A stretch of DNA of 40,941 nt from a virus, in the IMG/VR virus record IMGVR_UViG_3300050132_000138, positions 1-40,941 of that record, one strand, 5' to 3'. A program made the position numbers and the translations under genes. The notes beneath the pieces were generated by a model. It saw only the letters and a program-made list of their open reading frames with translations, ran no database searches and was not told where the DNA came from. Below are positions 6,767-16,081 of the stretch, piece after piece (position 1 is the first letter of the stretch; every line of letters starts with the position of its first letter).

Positions 6767-7099
6767 TTAGGGCGCAGGCGGCGTCGCAGCGGCGGCGGCA
6801 ATATCTGCCGTGCGCCAAGCGTCGATCCACGCCGCGATCAGCGTGGCGATCTCCGCGCCCGTGATGACGCCAGCGGTCGCAGGCGTGAACGGTAGCGTTG
6901 CCGTGGCGACAGCGGAGAGATTGCGGGTCGTCGTCGGCGCGTTGTCGATGGCGATCAGCGAACCATCAGCGGCGGTACGGACCACCTGACGATAGCCGGT
7001 GACAACGGGATCAGCGAGCCGCGCCGTCTCGATATTGATGCGCCATGTGCGCTCTTGGGACGTTACCGCGAGCGTTGCGGTGCCTTGTGATATTGCCAT
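6767..7099 (-). CDS. Small tail-region protein, unknown
   Basis: The product is 110 residues, beta-rich at the N-terminus (TATLAVTSQERTWRINIE), with a Thr/Ala-rich middle and a Pro/Ala-rich end (AAAAATPPAP). An AAGGAAA ribosome-binding site precedes the ATG at 7099. It lies directly downstream of a fibre gene and has the composition of small virion accessory proteins. No family is recognised. Confidence 0.65.
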   Translation of the reverse strand: MAISQGTATLAVTSQERTWRINIETARLADPVVTGYRQVVRTAADGSLIAIDNAPTTTRNLSAVATATLPFTPATAGVITGAEIATLIAAWIDAWRTADIAAAAATPPAP

Positions 7100-7111
7100 G
7101 TTGGTTTCCTT

Positions 7112-8527
7112 TTAAGCTACACGCATCAACAGTGTTGCAAAATCGCAAGAAGCATTTTTGTTGTTGTAGATTCGATACGTCGCTGTTCCAGCGTCATATG
7201 CCACGCTAAAATTTCCAGATGGTGGGCTGTTTGTGCTTGCCACCCAAGTGAGGGTTCCAGAGGCGGTGACCAGATTTGCTTGCCCGTTGGCTAGAAGCCA
7301 AAGCGCCTGATTTCCAGTAATAGTATCCTCTACAACGTAGAGCAGAAAATATGTTCCACCAGAAGCAGTTGTGATTGCGACACTTCCACCAAGTGTGGTC
7401 ATAAAATTAGAAGACCCTACTGAGCTAAAGTGTGGCGTCGTTCCGGCCGCTGCGGATAGAAAATTATTCGCGCTTACCTGACCGTTGACCCCAAGACCTG
7501 CACCCGTGCCGGACAGCACCAGCGCGCCGTTGGTGGGTAAGGTTGAGGCGGTGGTGCCGGGAATGGAGACACCGCCAGCCTGACTAATCGAAAGTCGCGT
7601 CGTCTGCGAAGTGCCGTTGCTCGTCGTGATGATGGCATTGCTGGAGCCGTCAATACCGAACGCAACACCCGTTGCCGCAATCGTGCCGGGAGGGGAGCCA
7701 TACGCAAAGCCGATACCGGGGTTGCCGGATATGATGCCATCACGGCCAGCAGCCCAATAGGGGTTGGCGTCTGAACTGCAAAACTCTGCAACGCCCTGTG
7801 AACCACCGGAGGCGTTAAGGCGAATACCAGTGCCGCCCGATGCACCGACAATCGTATTCCCCGTCAGCGTACTCGCACCCGTAACCGCCAGCGTTCCACC
7901 AACCGCAACCGCGCCCGCCGACGAAACCGTGAGCTGATTGGTGGCGCCGATCTTGACCAGGCCGGTCGAGACGCTGCCGATCGTAACGGTGCCCGTGCCC
8001 TTGGCATCAATCGTCAGGTTTTCGTTGGCGCCCGACGACAGCACCGACAACGCCAGGCCGGCTGCGGCCGCCGCCGACTTGATCAGGAAGCCGGTCGCGG
8101 CCGATGCCGTCGAGCCGTCGACCTGCAGCGTTGGATTAGTGGCGCCGTTGGGGCCGACCACCAGCGAGCTAGCGGTCGCATCCGTGATGGTGCAGGCTTG
8201 GGAAGCCGGCAGCTTACCGAGCAGCCGCCACACATTATCGCCGAGCGAGCGCAGGATCGCGGAATCGCCGGCGGCAAACACCATATTGACGCCGCCGGGA
8301 CAAACGAGGCTGGCCGAATTGACAAACGTCGGCGCGGCCAGGAAATACAGCGTGACCAGCGTTCCCTCCGGCAGCGCCGTCAGTTTTGAGACGCTGCCGG
8401 AATCGCTGACCGTATAGGACGAATTCATCCGGTTGACCGGCAGCTCGGCCGACAGCGACGACAGCGTGCCGCCGTAGCCGTCCGCCAACGGCGACTTGGA
8501 AAGGCCGAGCGAGGATCGATTGTCCAT
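7112..8527 (-). CDS. Tail fibre / receptor-binding-type protein
   Basis: The product is 471 residues, rich in Gly, Ser, Thr and Ala. It is largely short beta repeats such as LAVTGASTLTGNTIVG and NLTIDAKGTGTVTIGS, typical of trimeric beta-helical phage fibre shafts. The N-terminus (about 1-110) is a globular module. The last 100 residues are less repetitive and may be the distal tip (LWLLANGQANLVTASGTLTW). Its base composition at 7100-7900 is visibly lower in GC than the neighbouring tail genes, which suggests recent exchange of the distal part, as is common in host-range genes. Confidence 0.8.
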   Translation of the reverse strand: MDNRSSLGLSKSPLADGYGGTLSSLSAELPVNRMNSSYTVSDSGSVSKLTALPEGTLVTLYFLAAPTFVNSASLVCPGGVNMVFAAGDSAILRSLGDNVWRLLGKLPASQACTITDATASSLVVGPNGATNPTLQVDGSTASAATGFLIKSAAAAAGLALSVLSSGANENLTIDAKGTGTVTIGSVSTGLVKIGATNQLTVSSAGAVAVGGTLAVTGASTLTGNTIVGASGGTGIRLNASGGSQGVAEFCSSDANPYWAAGRDGIISGNPGIGFAYGSPPGTIAATGVAFGIDGSSNAIITTSNGTSQTTRLSISQAGGVSIPGTTASTLPTNGALVLSGTGAGLGVNGQVSANNFLSAAAGTTPHFSSVGSSNFMTTLGGSVAITTASGGTYFLLYVVEDTITGNQALWLLANGQANLVTASGTLTWVASTNSPPSGNFSVAYDAGTATYRIYNNKNASCDFATLLMRVA

Positions 8528-8572
8528 TGCAAAATTCCCTTAAAGATCAGGTCCGGCCGAACGCCCTGGCTG

Positions 8573-8956
8573 TTAGAAGTTGCCGCCCTTGGCGAAGATC
8601 TTGAAGGCCTCGGCGTTATGGGTCGACGCGCGCAGCTTCCAGGTCGAGGTCGGCAGCACCAGGCCGTCGGCGTCCCATTCGCCTTCCCACACCGCGATTG
8701 ATGTCGACGGCGTGATCGCCTGCACCAGGATTTCCTTGATCAGATAGGTGTTGGTGCCGTCATAGAGATAAAGCCGGATCACGCCGGCCGAGCAGCTGCC
8801 GGAAGCCGCGACACGCACCTTGTCGATGCGCGAGCCGGAAGCGCCACCAGTGACGAGATCGACGATCGTGCCGGTGCCGTCGCGGTTGGTGTTGGCGGCG
8901 GAAAGAGCGGCCTGCCAAACCTGCGGCGAGCCGACGAAAATGGGTGCGGAGGACAT
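8573..8956 (-). CDS. Small virion protein, probable fibre or baseplate component
   Basis: The product is 127 residues with predicted beta-sandwich character throughout (RIDKVRVAASGSCSAGVIRL, IAVWEGEWDADG). An AAGGAAA ribosome-binding site precedes the start at 8956. It has no Cys pairs, signal peptide or membrane segment. Its position among the fibre genes indicates a structural role. The family is not recognised with confidence. Confidence 0.7.
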   Translation of the reverse strand: MSSAPIFVGSPQVWQAALSAANTNRDGTGTIVDLVTGGASGSRIDKVRVAASGSCSAGVIRLYLYDGTNTYLIKEILVQAITPSTSIAVWEGEWDADGLVLPTSTWKLRASTHNAEAFKIFAKGGNF

Positions 8957-8988
8957 TTAGGCGTTTCCTTTTTGCGGGCTTGCTGGAT

Positions 8989-9228
8989 TCACGGATAGAT
9001 CGTGTTTTGCGCCAGATAGAGGTTCTGGAACACGCCGGCGGCGAGCAGCGCGATCTGCGTCTGGACGTAGGATTCGGTCGCCTGCGGAAAGCCGCCGACA
9101 GTGGCGCCGTCATGCAGCACCAGGCGCATGTTGGTCATGTCCGGCGTCACTTCGCCGGCCGCGCCCGTAAAGGCCGCGACACCCGCCGCGGTGTTGCGGC
9201 GCAGTTGTAACTGGGTTGCTGTCGTCAT
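8989..9228 (-). CDS. Stand-alone fibre attachment module (major tropism determinant N-terminal-like)
   Basis: The product is 79 residues. The first half follows the attachment-domain pattern found at the N-terminus of many phage fibres (LQLRRNTAAGVAAFTGAAGE, then MRLVLHDGATVGGFPQA). In most phages this motif starts a much longer fibre; here the protein stops after about 30 more residues. It starts in a 4-base overlap with the stop of the collagen-like fibre gene. It may be a small adaptor, or the remnant of a longer fibre. Confidence 0.7.
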   Translation of the reverse strand: MTTATQLQLRRNTAAGVAAFTGAAGEVTPDMTNMRLVLHDGATVGGFPQATESYVQTQIALLAAGVFQNLYLAQNTIYP

Positions 9229-10655
9229 GCGGCGACTCCATAGTCAAAGGATTGCAAAACGGTTCCGGTCGTCAGCCCGAGATCGCCGACAGGGATATTG
9301 CCGCCGATCGGCGTCGGGCCGGCCCAATCGGCCGTGGTGTTGGAAGCCTTCACCCATAGCTGGAACGGCGAGATGTCTGTTTCGAGAAACGCATAGCCGG
9401 TTGTTTGAGCATCATAGGTGCCGCGCTGCGCCAGCGTTCCGCTTGCGCTCCAGGAAAACCCCTGCCCGGTCGCGCCCTGCGGTCCAGGTACGGTCGAGGC
9501 CGCGCCCTCCGGCCCCGCATTGCCTTGCGGCCCGGTGTCACCCTTGGGACCGGACGGCCCCGCCGGCCCCTGCAAGCCCTGCTCGCCGGTGATGGTGACG
9601 GTCCATGTATTGTCCGAGCCGGTGCCCTGCGTGGTGTCGACGTTGAGCACCAGGGTCGATCCGGAATAGGACGCCACCAGGCCGGTCATGACTCGATCGC
9701 CGCCGGCGTTGACCGCGCGCAGCCGCTCATTGACGGCCCAGGACAGCCCCGATTGCGTCACGAATGATTTCGATCCGGCGCCGACTGTCACCACCGAGGT
9801 CGAGGTGCCCATGATGACCGGTGAAACGCCGTTGCTGCCGTTGGTTCCGGCCGCGCCCGTCGATCCCGTGTCGCCTTTGTCGCCTTTTGGAATGCCGAAA
9901 TTCAGCGTGGCCGCCGAACTTGATCCGGCATTGGCGACGGTGGCCGAACTGCCGGCCGCCAAGGTGGTGACGCTTCCGACCGCGATGGTCGCGGCTGCGC
10001 CAGCCGCGCCCGTCGATCCCGTCGATCCCGTGCTGCCCGTTGATCCCGTGTCGCCCTTGGCGCCGATCAGCGCCCAATAGGTCGCATTCGGCGGCACATT
10101 GTTGGTGTTTGGCAGAATACACAGATAGGCGCTTCCGCCGGACGCCGCCACGTCATTGACGGCGTAGGTGGTCGAGGATGACCATGCGCCCTTGTTGTCG
10201 ATGCCGACCGGTGTTCCCTGCGACACCCAGGATCCAGAGCTCTTGATCCATTGCTGCCAGGGCGACGAATTGACCTTGATGGCGATATTGCCATCCTCGC
10301 CGAGCGAGGGATCCGGCGAGGCCCCCGTGACCTGATAGAATACGGTTGCGCCATTGAGGATCGCGAGCAGCGCCGCCACGTCCGCCATCGCCGTGCCGCC
10401 GACAAAGCGCAGCGGCGAATAGGGATAGATTTCGTAATTGCTGGCCGTGATCGCCGAGCCCTTCCAGGGCTTGACGGTCAGATGCGTGGTGTCGGTGACA
10501 CCGAGGATCTGGCACATATACCCGGTGGCGGGATCGCGAATGAAATCGCCCTCCTGCGCGACGCTATTGGTCCAGACCGTCGAGGATCCGGTGACGGTGG
10601 TGCCGTTGGATGCAACCGTAACTGTGCCGGTCGTGTAGGGAGGCAAAAGCGACAT
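9225..10655 (-). CDS. Collagen-like tail fibre protein
   Basis: The product is 476 residues. Residues about 1-110 form a phage fibre head (TTGTVTVASNGTTVTGSSTVW, a common start motif). Several Gly-X-Y collagen-like blocks follow, for example GDTGSTGSTGSTGSTG, GDKGDTGSTGAAG and GPAGPSGPKGDTGPQG, separated by globular modules with an LAAGSSATV-type pattern. Such blocks form triple-helical shafts in trimeric fibres. Its position next to the J-like tip protein supports a side-fibre or tip-fibre role. Confidence 0.9.
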   Translation of the reverse strand: MSLLPPYTTGTVTVASNGTTVTGSSTVWTNSVAQEGDFIRDPATGYMCQILGVTDTTHLTVKPWKGSAITASNYEIYPYSPLRFVGGTAMADVAALLAILNGATVFYQVTGASPDPSLGEDGNIAIKVNSSPWQQWIKSSGSWVSQGTPVGIDNKGAWSSSTTYAVNDVAASGGSAYLCILPNTNNVPPNATYWALIGAKGDTGSTGSTGSTGSTGAAGAAATIAVGSVTTLAAGSSATVANAGSSSAATLNFGIPKGDKGDTGSTGAAGTNGSNGVSPVIMGTSTSVVTVGAGSKSFVTQSGLSWAVNERLRAVNAGGDRVMTGLVASYSGSTLVLNVDTTQGTGSDNTWTVTITGEQGLQGPAGPSGPKGDTGPQGNAGPEGAASTVPGPQGATGQGFSWSASGTLAQRGTYDAQTTGYAFLETDISPFQLWVKASNTTADWAGPTPIGGNIPVGDLGLTTGTVLQSFDYGVAA

Positions 10656-10657
10656 CT

Positions 10658-10852
10658 TCAGGCCTCGACCGTTTTCTCGACAATCGTCAAGGTTTTGAGA
10701 TCAACCTTGTGTGTCGAGTGATGGATGAACTGATGCGGCAGCATCAAGATCCGATGGCCGTCGAAATGGCTGGCCGAGCCGTGCTCGTACTCGGCATTGC
10801 CCCAGGAGATGATTTCTCCGCTGTCGACGGCATAATGCACATTCATTTTCAT
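10658..10852 (-). CDS. Small His-rich protein between tail tip and fibre genes
   Basis: The product is 64 residues with six His residues (HFDGHRILMLPHQFIHHSTH) and an acidic beta-like N-terminus (VHYAVDSGEIISWGNAEYEH). It is tightly packed: its start overlaps the J-like gene stop and its own stop is two bases from the fibre start. It may be a chaperone or small structural subunit. No family is recognised. Confidence 0.65.
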   Translation of the reverse strand: MKMNVHYAVDSGEIISWGNAEYEHGSASHFDGHRILMLPHQFIHHSTHKVDLKTLTIVEKTVEA

Positions 10853-13800
10853 CGGATAATGCCCTCGGCAAAGCAGGTGCCACTTTCGATCGTGGCGCTG
10901 TTGTTGTTGGCCGAACTGTTCCAGGTGGCGATGACCTGCACGGTTATCAGGCCGCCGGTGCCGAGCACCTGCAGGCCGCCGGTCAGCACAAAGAACGGCA
11001 GCGGCGTGCCCTCCGGCGTCGAATAGGACTGCACCAGATTATTTCCGGTGGCGCCGGGAGGGTTGATAAACAGAAATGCCGCGGTCGAGTGGCTGTAACC
11101 GGAGGCAAAATTTACCTGGCATTGGATGTTGACATAAAAGGTGATGGTCTTGCCGGCGAGCCCCGTGGTGTCGACCGTGATCGGAAAATTGTAGATCGTC
11201 CGAGGGCTCCCGACACCGCCTATCACCCCGACAGTCTGCACGATCGGAACGGTCACGGCGTTATCGCCAATCGATAGTGACTTGACACTGAGCGCGCCGA
11301 TCACGCCGGAATCGGACGTGATCGCGCCAGCCTTGATTTTGACCGCGGTCACCGCGCCGGTGGCAAGCGATGCCGTTTGAACCGAGCCGCTAACGATGAC
11401 ATTGCCGTCGATGGCGAGCGTATAGCTGACGGTGCCGTCGAGCTTTTCAACGCCGGACAGCACATAGCCACCGGTGGTGCCATCGATCGAAATCGTGACG
11501 CCGTACTGCCCGTAAAGGCCGTCGATGCTGGCCTGCACGGTGTTGAGCGTAGAGGTGTGGCCGCCAACCGTCGTCGAAAGCGAGCCGACCTGCGCCGAAA
11601 TCGATTTGATCTTTGAGGTGTACGGTGTGCCCGTGGTCGGATCAATCACCGCGGAACCGTTGGGATAGGTAAAGGAAACGTCGAGCCCGGTATCCGACAC
11701 CGCGGTCAGCAACTGGCTGGTCAGATTGGCCTGAATTGCGAGTGCATTATTGTCGCTGCCGACCTGGCCGTTGAGGTCGCCGACCTGGCTGTTGAGGCTT
11801 GTGACCTGCGCGGCCAGGCCGCCGCCGGCGTTCACCTGGGTGTAGAGCCCCTGCACCGCGGATGCCGTCACCGCGACGCCGTTGGTCGGATCGTTGACGG
11901 TATCCTGCAGCGCCGTCACCTCGCCGGAAATCACCGAAACGGTATTGCCGAGACTGCCGAGGCTGCCGCTGAGTGAGCCGAGGGTGCTGTTGACGGCGCC
12001 AAGCCCGGTCGATCCATTGGTGATTTCGCTATAGAGCGTCTGCGTGGTCGAGGCCGTGACGGAAAGGCCTGTCGTGGGATCATTGACCGACGTTTCCAGC
12101 GCCAGCGCGCGCTCGGCCAAAGCATCGGTCGCGTCCGTCAAGGTCGTGTCGACCTGCGTGATGGTGGCTAGCGTATTGTTTGTCTGCGACGACAACTCGC
12201 TGCGCAACTGTTGCTTGTCGAGCCAGTTGCGCGCGATGTCGATCGAGCCGATTGAGCCGATCAATTGATTGACCGCGTTTGCGGTCGCCTGCAGGTCATC
12301 GAGCGCGGTCGTAACCTGGAACTGCAATCCGGCGATCAGCGACGACAGCGCCACCGTCTGGCTTGAGATCACGATGGTCGGTGCGTCGCAGGTGACGCTG
12401 GAATAAGGCCCATGCAGCAGCGGCGTCACCGCCTGCACCCGCAACGTCAATGCTGCCAGCGTGACCGTCTTGGAAAAACTGTTTCCGGCGTCGCCATAGA
12501 TCTGCGACCAGGTCTGGCCGCTATCATAGGAGACTTCGGCGATATAGGAGATCGCGCCCGCGGTCGGGAACCAGCTGGCGCTCAATTGCGGCTCGGCGAT
12601 GCCCTGGCCGAAATTGGCATTGAGCCCGACGATCAGCGGCACGCTCGCGTTCGAGGGATATTGTGCCGTTGGCAAGGTCGGCGGATCGCCGAGATCAGTG
12701 GCGTGCACGCGCTCGTCGTCGACCACCATCGACAGCGTGCACAATTCGCCATTGGGCACGCCCGACAGCACCAGGCACAGCTTGGACTCGGTGGTGGCAG
12801 TCCCGAGCTCGAAGGATGGATATTCGCCGCCCGTTTCGCGCGCCAGCACCGCGGCCAGCGTGGTCGATTGTGCGGTCTGCGCCGCCGAAAGGCTGGAGGC
12901 GTCGAGCACGGCGATCGTGGCATCGCCGCCTTGCGTGCAGAGTACCGGCCCGAAATATGTCCCATTCGGCATCCGCAGCCGAATGTAAAACGGCCCGGCA
13001 TCCCAGACCGGCGCCGGATCCAGCGTCAGGCTGTCGCCGGACACCGCGACCACCGCGCCGCCCCAGCCATAGGCCTGCGGCAATTCCGACTGCAGCCGCA
13101 GCACCGAGCCCAGCGTGATCGCCCTGCCCTCATATTCGCAACCGATCTGTACCGCCTCGCGACGATAGATCGACTGCAGATAGAAGAACGCGCATTCGCG
13201 ATAGGCCTGCGCCCGGTCGGTGATGCCGTCGAGCCGTTTTACCTCGGCATTGGCAGCCGTAAAACTATCGCTATTGGGCGGATACTGCACCTGCGCCGGC
13301 AGCCAGGTGCCGTTGTCGACATATTCCAGGATCAACGCGTCGGGATCCTCGTCGCCGAGCATGGTCCACGTCACTTGCGTGGAATCGCGCACGATCTCGC
13401 GATCGGTCAGCATCATCGAGGGCACGTCGCGCCACTCGTCGCGCACCAGGCTCACGGTATCGCCGAGCCAGAAATGTTTTGCCCGCGTCGGCGCCAGGAT
13501 CTTGTCGAGCGCCGCGGGAACACTGACTGCGCTGGAAAACATATAATCGAAGGAATCGCCTCGCGTATCCGCGCCGGCTGCCAGCGATGTCACCGAATTA
13601 AAATCAACATTGGTGATCGGCAAGCCGGATCCGTATTGCGAATTCGTCACCGCGTCGAGAAACGCCCAGGCCGGATTGCGCGTGGCCTGCGTGACAAACG
13701 CCGAACCATTCCAAACCGGCAATTTACGGGTCGCCAGTACACCGAACTTGTAGGATCCTTGCGTCGACAAGGTCGCCAGGATGCGGATCGCCACCGTGGC

Positions 13801-15147
13801 GACATCCGGGAAGCTGTTGGATCCCTGCAAATACGATCGCAAACCAGCCCATAGACACAAGCTGACGCTCGGCGATCCCGCGGTTTCGTCGCCGCGCTGC
13901 ACCCGCACGGTGTAGCGGCCCGGCGTGACATCGGTCTTGATGGAATCGCGGATCGGCGAGCTCGAACAGTAATTCCGGGTGATGTCGAAAAGCGTGGTGA
14001 ACGAGCCGGTAATGGTGCCGGCGTCATTGACCGGCGCATATTGGGCGATCAGCCGGAACGGGCGCGCCAGGTAATTGTTGGGCTGGCTGTTGTTGATGGC
14101 ATAGCAGCCGCCGGGAAACACGAAATCGACCACGATCGACGAGGCCAGCGTCGCCGACGGGTTGGTGATGAATGGCCCCAGCACTGCGACCGGCACGCCA
14201 GTGCCCTGGTAACTGTCGCCTGACCCATCCGGGAATTGCTGGCCCGACACCTCGATCGATGAGTCGACATTGACCGGGAACAGCGTGACCGTGGCGCCCG
14301 GCTCATAGAACGCCACCTGGGCGCCGATATTGCCGGCAGAGTCCGTCGCGCTGAATGTCGAATTGACGCCGTTGACGGGATCCCACAGCACGGTTTGGTC
14401 GACATAGAGCGCGGCATAATCCAGCGAGCCCATGCCGACCGACAGCAGCACGTTGAGATATTGATCGTTGCCGATGAATTCGCCCCAAGGTGTGGCGGCA
14501 AAATCCGGGTAGCTCAATAATTGCCCGTACCAGACCGGCAGCGGCTGACCGAGTTTTGCCACGTTGCCGGCGGCCGACACCGAATAGATCTGGTCGGTAG
14601 TGGCGGCCGGATTGTTGGTGGCGCCGGCGTTGGGATTGACCAGGGCGTTGACCAGGAGCGAGCCGCCGGTGGCGATCGCCGCGGTAGCGAGGCCGCCGAC
14701 CAGGGTCGAGCCGGCGATCAGCGGCCCCGCCCAGATCGCGAACGCCGCGACCGCCACCAGCGCCACCAGGCCAACCACCTGTTTCGTGGTCGAGGATCCG
14801 CCACCGCCGAGCGGATAGGACACAAAGCGGGCGTTATCGTTGGCGGCGATCCGGCGCCGGCGCCAATGCTTGCGCAGCACCGCCTCGCCGTTGATTTCCA
14901 GGATTGTCGGCAACCCTTTTTTGAACTGCCAGCCGTAAGCCTTGTCGAAGGTGGCCCAGCCGATGCGGCGCAGGAAGCCTGCTACCGTCTCCCTGGGCTT
15001 TATTTCGGCCTGGGCCAGCTCCATGCCCGGCATCACCAGATGACGCACCACGGCCCGCGCCTGACGATTGGCGCGCCGTTCCCGCCGCGGGCGCGGCTTT
15101 GCGGCCGGCACGGTCAAGGCCTGGTGCTTTGGGAAGGGTGAATGCAT
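10849..15147 (-). CDS. Tail tip / host-specificity protein (lambda J-like)
   Basis: At 1432 residues this is the largest gene. Residues about 1-110 are basic (RPRRERRANRQARAVVRH), then a hydrophobic Gly/Ala-rich segment follows (about 130-175, VVGLVALVAVAAFAIWAGPL). This start resembles a lambda I-like assembly part joined to J. The middle (about 200-900) has the baseplate-hub and FNIII-like character of J proteins. The last 500 residues hold coiled-coil and beta stretches with many Asn/Ser/Thr (TANAVNQLIGSIGS). J proteins form the central tip and recognise the receptor. The gene follows the NlpC/P60 gene as in lambdoid tails, with a one-base stop/start overlap. Confidence 0.9.
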   Translation of the reverse strand: MHSPFPKHQALTVPAAKPRPRRERRANRQARAVVRHLVMPGMELAQAEIKPRETVAGFLRRIGWATFDKAYGWQFKKGLPTILEINGEAVLRKHWRRRRIAANDNARFVSYPLGGGGSSTTKQVVGLVALVAVAAFAIWAGPLIAGSTLVGGLATAAIATGGSLLVNALVNPNAGATNNPAATTDQIYSVSAAGNVAKLGQPLPVWYGQLLSYPDFAATPWGEFIGNDQYLNVLLSVGMGSLDYAALYVDQTVLWDPVNGVNSTFSATDSAGNIGAQVAFYEPGATVTLFPVNVDSSIEVSGQQFPDGSGDSYQGTGVPVAVLGPFITNPSATLASSIVVDFVFPGGCYAINNSQPNNYLARPFRLIAQYAPVNDAGTITGSFTTLFDITRNYCSSSPIRDSIKTDVTPGRYTVRVQRGDETAGSPSVSLCLWAGLRSYLQGSNSFPDVATVAIRILATLSTQGSYKFGVLATRKLPVWNGSAFVTQATRNPAWAFLDAVTNSQYGSGLPITNVDFNSVTSLAAGADTRGDSFDYMFSSAVSVPAALDKILAPTRAKHFWLGDTVSLVRDEWRDVPSMMLTDREIVRDSTQVTWTMLGDEDPDALILEYVDNGTWLPAQVQYPPNSDSFTAANAEVKRLDGITDRAQAYRECAFFYLQSIYRREAVQIGCEYEGRAITLGSVLRLQSELPQAYGWGGAVVAVSGDSLTLDPAPVWDAGPFYIRLRMPNGTYFGPVLCTQGGDATIAVLDASSLSAAQTAQSTTLAAVLARETGGEYPSFELGTATTESKLCLVLSGVPNGELCTLSMVVDDERVHATDLGDPPTLPTAQYPSNASVPLIVGLNANFGQGIAEPQLSASWFPTAGAISYIAEVSYDSGQTWSQIYGDAGNSFSKTVTLAALTLRVQAVTPLLHGPYSSVTCDAPTIVISSQTVALSSLIAGLQFQVTTALDDLQATANAVNQLIGSIGSIDIARNWLDKQQLRSELSSQTNNTLATITQVDTTLTDATDALAERALALETSVNDPTTGLSVTASTTQTLYSEITNGSTGLGAVNSTLGSLSGSLGSLGNTVSVISGEVTALQDTVNDPTNGVAVTASAVQGLYTQVNAGGGLAAQVTSLNSQVGDLNGQVGSDNNALAIQANLTSQLLTAVSDTGLDVSFTYPNGSAVIDPTTGTPYTSKIKSISAQVGSLSTTVGGHTSTLNTVQASIDGLYGQYGVTISIDGTTGGYVLSGVEKLDGTVSYTLAIDGNVIVSGSVQTASLATGAVTAVKIKAGAITSDSGVIGALSVKSLSIGDNAVTVPIVQTVGVIGGVGSPRTIYNFPITVDTTGLAGKTITFYVNIQCQVNFASGYSHSTAAFLFINPPGATGNNLVQSYSTPEGTPLPFFVLTGGLQVLGTGGLITVQVIATWNSSANNNSATIESGTCFAEGIIR

Positions 15148-15560
15148 CAGGTTTTCGGCTCGTAAAAGGAAAGATTGCGCCAGCCCATCATCTGCAGCGC
15201 CAAAACCGGCTCAAAGCAGACGCCGTGAGCTTCCGAGCAATGGATCACGCGGGATTCAGGTTTCAGCCAGACCCCGACATGGGCGGCGTGCTTGAGGTGG
15301 GCCATCAGCACCAGGGCGCCGTCGGCGGCAGCGATCATGCCGTGGGCCGAGGGCGCGACTTCCTGCCAGAGATCCCGCTCGGGATTGTTGGCGATCTCAT
15401 CCAGCACCCATCGCTTTGACAGCTCGGCCGGCACCAGGACGCCCGGCAATTCGCGGCCGAATAGCTCGCGCTCGACGTGACAGGCAAAATCCCAGCAGTT
15501 GCGGGATTGCCAGGCCCAGGGCTGTCCGATCAATGGCGCGAGGAATTCGGCGCGGTTCAT
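15147..15560 (-). CDS. NlpC/P60-family tail peptidase (lambda K-like)
   Basis: The product is 137 residues. It keeps the papain-like triad layout of tail-tip NlpC/P60 hydrolases: Cys in SRNCWDFACHV (near 22), His in KHAAHVGVWL (near 93) and a second His in SRVIHCSEAHG (near 107). In lambda-type tails this protein cleaves peptidoglycan during DNA entry and is needed for tip assembly. It lies between the DUF1833 protein and J, the normal order. Confidence 0.85.
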   Translation of the reverse strand: MNRAEFLAPLIGQPWAWQSRNCWDFACHVERELFGRELPGVLVPAELSKRWVLDEIANNPERDLWQEVAPSAHGMIAAADGALVLMAHLKHAAHVGVWLKPESRVIHCSEAHGVCFEPVLALQMMGWRNLSFYEPKT

Positions 15561-16081
15561 GGCAGCAGGCTCGGAAACTGGATATAATCATAATTTTTCG
15601 TCAGCCGCGGGAACCGCTTGTTCTGCAGGTTCTTCACAACGGCGACGCCGGTCAGGCGCGCCCCGACCATCTGCACATTGGTCAATTGAAACGTGATCGG
15701 CCCATAAGCCGGCTCGGTCAGGTCGCTCGACAGATATTCGCGATAGAGCACCTGGATATATTCGCGGGTGCCGAGCGCAGCGCGGATCTGCGGCACCAGC
15801 TCGCGATTGACGTTGTCGATCGCGATTTTAGTCGACGGCGGTTGCCCCTCGCGCTGCTCGGGATACTCCGCCGAGAATGGACAGGCCAGAAACGTCACGG
15901 TCGAACCGCCATCGCGCGGCGCACCAGCCTCGATCCCGAAACTCATGTCGTCGCCGACATTGGCGACCACGCGGGCGGCCTGGGCAAAACTCGACTGCCA
16001 GATCTCTAGCGTGAAATACACCCGCGCGCTCGGCGGGCAGGAGGCATAAGCCTCGAGCAGCGCTTCGTTCTGTACCGGCAT
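15557..16081 (-). CDS. DUF1833-family minor tail protein
   Basis: The product is 174 residues, starting MPVQNEALLEAYASCP. It is beta-rich (ARVYFTLEIWQSSF, STVTFLACPFSAEYPEQREG, TKIAIDNVNRELVPQIRAAL) and matches, by recall, the DUF1833 family found between the minor tail and NlpC/P60 proteins of lambda-like tails, where it is thought to help build the tip hub. The stop overlaps the NlpC/P60 start by four bases, and the start overlaps the previous gene by one. Confidence 0.8.
   Translation of the reverse strand: MPVQNEALLEAYASCPPSARVYFTLEIWQSSFAQAARVVANVGDDMSFGIEAGAPRDGGSTVTFLACPFSAEYPEQREGQPPSTKIAIDNVNRELVPQIRAALGTREYIQVLYREYLSSDLTEPAYGPITFQLTNVQMVGARLTGVAVVKNLQNKRFPRLTKNYDYIQFPSLLP

Noticed and set aside
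12412-13854. Long plus-strand open frame of 480 codons
   Set aside because: It is antisense to the J-like tip gene and shows the same shadow composition.
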